Positions 59,680-64,000 of a DNA stretch of 64,000 bases are shown piece after piece. Below the pieces are notes generated by a model. That model was not told the DNA's origin and ran no database searches. It worked only from the letters and a program-made list of their open reading frames with translations. Position 1 is the first letter of the stretch, and every line of letters begins with the position of its first letter. The stretch is taken from assembly GCA_036245525.1 (NCBI GenBank), contig BTPG01000003.1:159798986-159862985 (forward strand), in the 5' to 3' direction. Position numbers and translations under genes: made by a program. Origin of the DNA: Semisulcospira habei (lineage: Eukaryota > Mollusca > Gastropoda > Semisulcospiridae).

Positions 59680-61095
59680 GCAATACATTAGAATGTTCAC
59701 CCACCCCTCATTTCAAAAGACGCACAAGACTGGTCCAGTCAGTAGCGAGTGTACCCACCGTTTGCAGCCAAGCATTCAATGCACCGTTGACGCATGGAGT
59801 TCACCAGGGTTCGGAGAACCTGTTGTGGGATCGCTTCTCACTCTTGATGCAGGAACTGAGTCAGCTGGGCGACGCCTTGAGGTGGAGGGGGGGGTGGTTG
59901 CTGACTACACGTTGCCCCAGCACGTCCCAGAGGTGCTAGATGGGAGCCAAATCAGGTGAACGAGCTGGCCACTCCATCCTCATGATGCCCCGTTGCGCAA
60001 GGTACTCATCTACCACACGGGCGCGATGAGGTCGAGCGTTATCGTACTGCAGAACAGCATTGTCGCCTATGGCTTGGAGAGCTGGCTGGATGAAGGGTTG
60101 CACAATCTCGTCCCGATAGCGCAGTCCAGTCAGGGTGCTTCGGATGACGTGGAGGGGGGTCCTGCCTTCCCTGCTGAAGCCTGCCCAGACCATGACTGAA
60201 CCTCCTCCGTAGCGATCCACCTTTGGACGCATCCATCCGTGAATCGCTCGCCCTGGTGTCTCCAGACCCTCGCAACCCCCATCCGGGTCTGCCCTGGGGG
60301 ACTTGGGTGGGGTTAACTATTTTTTAGTTCCCAGGGTCACCCTGGTCAGCCCCACAGGGTGGGTTTTTCCCTCTATTCTGGGGCATGTGTTTCTGTCTAC
60401 CCTTGGTCCATTCACCTGCATTTTCCATATTTAAACTCTCCCTACTGTCTGCGCTGCCTGTAGCTCTTGATATTGGATGTGTGTTGCTAAATGGTCTTAG
60501 GTTTATTAGCGTATCAGACCGGCTGGCGACATACATTCAATATTCTTTTTTCTTTTTTTTTCACACAAGCAGTGCAGGCACGCCCTGAGAAAGTCTTGTT
60601 GCTGTCGGGACGTTAAGCAATGTACAACCAATCCAGACCCTCACCCTGCCGTCGTTCAAGGACACAGTGAACCTTGACTGATCAGTAAACAGAACCTGGG
60701 TCCACTGGAGTCTCTTCCACCTCACATGTTGACAACACCAGGCAACCCGGGCTCTGCGATGAGCTGGAGTGAGGGGTATTCTCATTGCTGCTCTGCATGA
60801 AGCCAGGCCAATTTCGCGCAGACGTCGGCAGACTGTGCTTCTGCTGACATTAATGTTTGCAGCTTGCATCAGTTGACGTCGCAGAGTGTTTGACGTGACA
60901 GTTCGGTCGCGCAGAGCCGCCACAGAGGTATCTTTCCTCCCTTCTGCTGGTGCCGCGGGCGTCCTGAGCAGGGTCGTCGTTCTGCCCTTCCAGTTTCTTG
61001 GAATCGTACCAGCAGCCACTGGATCACTGAATGGGACACTTCAAGACGTCTCCCAACTACTCGTCCGGAAATTCATCCTGCAGCCATGCTAGAGC
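59680..61095 (-). pseudogene. Tc1-type transposase
   Basis: The helix-turn-helix part has ISGRVVGRRLEVSHSVIQ near 61050. The catalytic part has VLFTDQSRFTVS (first Asp) near 60685 and LQYDNARPHRARVVDEYLAQ (second Asp) near 60045. The third acidic residue should follow in RSPDLAPI, but its codon is now TAG at about 59936. Further stops, frame changes and the SINE at 60272-60631 disable it. The enzyme would cut and paste at TA sites. Confidence 0.85.
60272..60631 (+). mobile_element. SINE, copy 1, inserted in Tc1 transposase
   Basis: TCCAGACCCTC flanks both sides (60261-60271 and 60632-60642), an 11-bp target duplication. The body runs from CCGGGTCTGCCCTGGGGG to CGGGACGTTAAGCAATGTAC and a short CAACCAA tail. 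About 90 percent like copy 2. Confidence 0.85.
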
Positions 61096-61454
61096 CCGGC
61101 CTTGATCTACTGAGGTTAGACTTCGTCGTGGTCACGGTTAGGAAAGTGACAATTATGCCCCTACTGTACCGGTATTTGTAGCGAAACAGAAGTGCTCAGT
61201 GTTCACGACTGACCCCTTTAGGACTTGCATCACGACTTTACCGAGCTTTTCCACCTGCCTGCCTTCGGTACGCTTGCCAATATCGCACAGCTTTTCACAA
61301 AAACTGACGATGTTTCACGTTTATTTGACACGTTCGTGGAAATTGATGAATTATTGTCTATTGTTCCTTACAGTGGACTGTCTAAGGTCAACTTTTAATC
61401 CATTTGGACCGAAAGAACATTGTATTTTATTAGCGTACTTGCGACAATAAATTG

Positions 61455-62330
61455 ACCATTAGTATATTTACAACTTCAAACCCAAACTTGGTAAAAAGAT
61501 ACCTGATGGTAAGACCTATGCATATTAATTTGGTTGATCACTCAGAAAAGGCAAGGGAAGTCCAAAATAGCCATATTTTGACAAAATATGTCTTTTCTCA
61601 AATACTATTCACAACTTCAAACCCAAACTTGCTACAGAGATATCTGATGGGAAGACCTTTCTATGCATGTCTAGTAAAGTAGTAGCCGGCGCTGTTCTGA
61701 TAGCGACGGGCCCCCAGGTAGCAACTGTGGAAGTATAATTCGTCTATTTGTTTTGTTTATGCGTATTAAGTGTAACTAGTCTCAGCCAAGCAGGAAGTTT
61801 AAAAACATTATATGTGTTTAAGAGATACTATGATAGGGCTGTCCTTAGTTTGCTTTGTGTTAGGGTGGTTCAGGTCGGGTTGGGGCCGTTGGCGCCGGCC
61901 ATGAGACGCCTTGGCGACGGGCTTCACCCGTCCCGAGCCATTGTCCATTTGTTGTTTGTAACTGTTGTGTGAGTTTGGGTGATTGCGAGTTGCACCTGAG
62001 GTGGCGAAACAAATTTTCCTGTACGTGGCAACATGTATTCGGAAGAATAAAGCTGATTTTATACTAATTTGGTTGATCGCTCGGAAAGGTAATGGGTCAC
62101 AAGAACTCAGGAAATAGATCCAAAATAGACATATTTTGATAAAAGATGTTTTTTTCTCAAATACTATTTACAACTTCACACCCAAACTTGCTACAGAGAT
62201 ACCTGATGATAAAACCTATCTATGCATACTAATTTGGATGACCCCTCGGAAAGGTCAAGGTCACACGAGGCTGACAAATGTGTGTAAAATGACAATTTTT
62301 TTTAATAAAATTGTAGGTTTTGTGTGGTGA
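61455..62330 (+). repeat. satellite-like units with TCAAGGTCA, interrupted
   Basis: Units of about 135 bases (ACAACTTCAAACCCAAACTT, GATACCTGATGGTAAGACC, AAAGGTCAAGGTCACACG, TCTCAAATACTATT) occur near 61468, 61607 and 62168, plus a partial unit at 62066. The array is split by a foreign 385-base piece. Confidence 0.7.
61681..62065 (+). repeat. unclassified insertion ending in AATAAA
   Basis: Interrupts the satellite between CTATGCATGTCTAG and CTAATTTGGTTG. It contains GGCGCCGGCC and ends with GGAAGAATAAAGCTGATTT, like a retroposed 3-prime UTR or LINE tail. No coding motif is recognised. Confidence 0.4.
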
Positions 62331-62472
62331 AAACTGTCGCATATTTTTGTTAATTGTTTTTATTTTGTTTGTGCCAAAAGGATTTAATTTCCATTATTGG
62401 TTTATTTCACATCTTTATATTGCCTGGGAATGAAAAGAGACTTTTGTGTCTCACCCTGCCCCGGTCTCCCCT

Positions 62473-63124
62473 ATTTGTTTTATTCACAATTTAATCACGA
62501 CCTACACGTTTCTAACACATCTCCCAAGGTCTCGAGAAACAGTTATGTCTTCATACGTGTAGTGAAAAGAAGGGGTGTCTGTTGGTTGGCATGTGTGGCG
62601 GAAACGCGCGTTACGTTGGACAGCTATTTTTCTCACTGGCCAAAACGCATGATATCGAAATTAATTTGTGGAGAAAATATATCACAAACTCACTTCAGTT
62701 TCCAAACAGCAGAAAACAGCGGACTTAGACTTTTTATTGAAACTCAATCAAATGTGGTACCTGAAAAGAGAAAGGGTCTCAATGCACGTCACATTTCCAT
62801 CCGCTATTTTGGGAAACCTTTTGACATTTCAGGCGTAAAAACACAAACAAAGACGTCGTATTTTTATTTAAATTCATAGTCTTTTCAATTTCCTACGGAT
62901 CGGTATCAGCAACACAGCCGATCGGTACGAAAGGTTTACAAAAACACTCATCTGAGAGTATGACCCTCTGTGGTACACGGTTTTGAAGAGTGATACATGG
63001 CTATATATAAAAAATGGCTTGTTCTCGTCTCCTTTAACCCAAATCATAGTCAGTCTAAAAGCTTCAAATGTGTACACTGCCATATGCAAGCTACATTACA
63101 GTACTTACAGATAAAGATAGAGAC
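62473..63124. other. intergenic sequence, no gene seen
   Basis: AT-rich. The open frame at 62397-62879 has no recognised motif and begins within the inverted-repeat end. Confidence 0.4.
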
Positions 63125-63130
63125 CAATGG

Positions 63131-63203
63131 CTTTAGTTCAAGGGTGGTGCCAGAATAGCTTGGCGCCAAGCTATTCTGGCACTACCCTTGAACTATTTTA
63201 GTC
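63131..63203. repeat. family B hairpin, isolated copy
   Basis: TTAGTTCAAGGGTGGTGCCA with AGAATAGCTTGGCGCC is mirrored perfectly back to AACTATTTTAG. There is almost no loop, so the copy is a 72-base near-perfect palindrome. It abuts the SINE. Confidence 0.8.
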
Positions 63204-63216
63204 AGACTTATTTCAC

Positions 63217-63602
63217 CCCCACCCGGGTCTGCCCTGGGGGACTTGGGTGGGGTTAGGTATTTTTTAGTTCCCAGGGTCACCCTGGTCAGCCCCACAGGGT
63301 GGGTTTTTCTCTCTATTCTGGGGCATGTGTTTCTGTCTACCCTTTGTCCATTCACCTGTATTTGCCTTTTTAAAACTCTCCCTACTGTCTGCACTGCCTG
63401 TAGCGCTTGATATTGGATGTGTGTTGCTAAATGGTCTTAGCTTTATTTAGGCCCCATGTGTTAGGTTTATTTAACGTATTTGACCGGCTGGTGACATACA
63501 TTCAATGTTCTGTTTAGTTTTCTTTTCACAAGCAGTGCAGGCACGTCCTGAGAAAGCCTTGTTGCTGTCGGGACGTTAAGCAACGTACAATCAATCAATC
63601 AA
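63217..63602 (+). mobile_element. SINE, copy 2, with (AATC)n tail and 15-bp target duplication
   Basis: TCAGACTTATTTCAC flanks exactly at 63202-63216 and 63603-63617. The 5-prime end is CCCCACCCGGGTCTGCCC and the 3-prime end GTCGGGACGTTAAGCAACG followed by AATCAATCAAT. A Pol III promoter is not clear. Confidence 0.88.
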
Positions 63603-63712
63603 TCAGACTTATTTCACTCACTGGTGTATTCCGAATGATGAGATAATATACTATCTTTGGTAAGGGTTGGGGATGCTGAGACGTCAAGCTAGTTTGGCAC
63701 ATCCTTGAATCA

Positions 63713-63813
63713 TTAACTCTGTGGGTGTCGGTAGCGGTTTTAGTCGCGAGGACTGATTCTTGCAAGAATCGGTCATCCCGACTAAAACCGCTACCGAAAA
63801 CCCAAACGCTTAA
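63713..63813. repeat. foldback family F1, copy 5
   Basis: TTAACTCTGTGGGTGTCGG with GTAGCGGTTTTAGTCGCGAG is mirrored by ACTAAAACCGCTACCGAAA and ends CGCTTAA. TTAA is at both ends. Confidence 0.82.
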
Positions 63814-64000
63814 TGAGGGTGGATGCCGAATCTCTTCGGGCAGTTACTGTCAAAAGGCGGTAACGATTAATGCGGCACTGAACAAAATACGAAGATGGCA
63901 CACAAGGCCGGCAAGGTAAGGTAAAACTGATTAAATAGGATAAAGCTAGGTAAGGGTTGCGTGTAGCGGGGTGTAGAGTAGGGTATGGTAAAGATAAGCT
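63814..64000. other. window end, no gene seen
   Basis: Short tail with repeated GGTAAGG words. No feature is supported. Confidence 0.4.

Larger units (their letters stand above)
59540..61180 (-). mobile_element. Tc1-type transposon, decayed, split by SINE
   Basis: Transposase remnants run on the minus strand from about 61095 to 59680. Left-edge sequence GGTCCTTAAGTTTTGACCAT (minus strand) resembles Tc1/mariner ends. The matching right end was not found, so borders are approximate. Confidence 0.7.
58749..62472. mobile_element. possible 3.7-kb inverted-repeat-bounded unit
   Basis: AGGGGAGACCGGGGCAAGTT at 58749 reappears inverted as CCCTGCCCCGGTCTCCCCT ending at 62472. An internal palindrome (GGGGCAGGTTGAGACAGTG, mirrored) lies at 59137-59172. 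No transposase belongs to it and no target duplication is clear. The two ends may be separate insertions. Confidence 0.45.

Noticed and set aside
62397..62879. 160-codon open frame as a gene
   Set aside because: No recognised motif, AT-driven composition and overlap with an inverted-repeat end.

Overview
This is animal nuclear DNA and looks molluscan, probably gastropod (inference). It has large introns with GT-AG borders, dense long (AC)n, (CT)n and (AT)n microsatellites, several LINE clades, a hAT and a Tc1 transposon, SINEs with (AATC)n tails and repeats carrying GACCTTGACC motifs. I see no prokaryotic organisation, rRNA, tRNA or CRISPR array.

The one well-supported host gene is a plus-strand mitochondrial-clan cytochrome P450. 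Nine exons between 2548 and 49510 join in phase to about 576 codons. It has an arginine-rich presequence, an I-helix AGADST, a K-helix ESLR, a PERW motif and the haem loop FGFGPRKCIG. Its coding total of about 1.7 kb is spread over 47 kb because the introns are full of transposable elements. Intron 1 (10.0 kb) holds a 5.3-kb hAT element with matching termini and a THAP-like relic. Intron 2 holds a LINE one nonsense codon from intact and a recent 565-bp tandem duplication. Intron 5 (19.1 kb) holds a Gypsy element with 5-bp target duplications, a solo LTR, two CR1/L2-like LINEs and a possible antisense first exon with a TATA box. Intron 7 holds a full-length RTE-type LINE with a 13-bp target duplication.

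Downstream of the P450 (49.5-64 kb) are a second, more decayed copy of the intron-2 LINE, an internally inverted Gypsy relic, arrays with TCAAGGTCA motifs, a Tc1 element split by a SINE, and another SINE with a 15-bp target duplication.

The most distinctive pattern is a population of small palindromic elements bounded by TTAA, in at least four sequence families. They sit in nearly every P450 intron, some within 20 bases of a splice site, and two families occur joined in the same order at two loci. The TTAA boundaries and frequent CCC termini suggest non-autonomous piggyBac-like elements. No autonomous partner is visible here.
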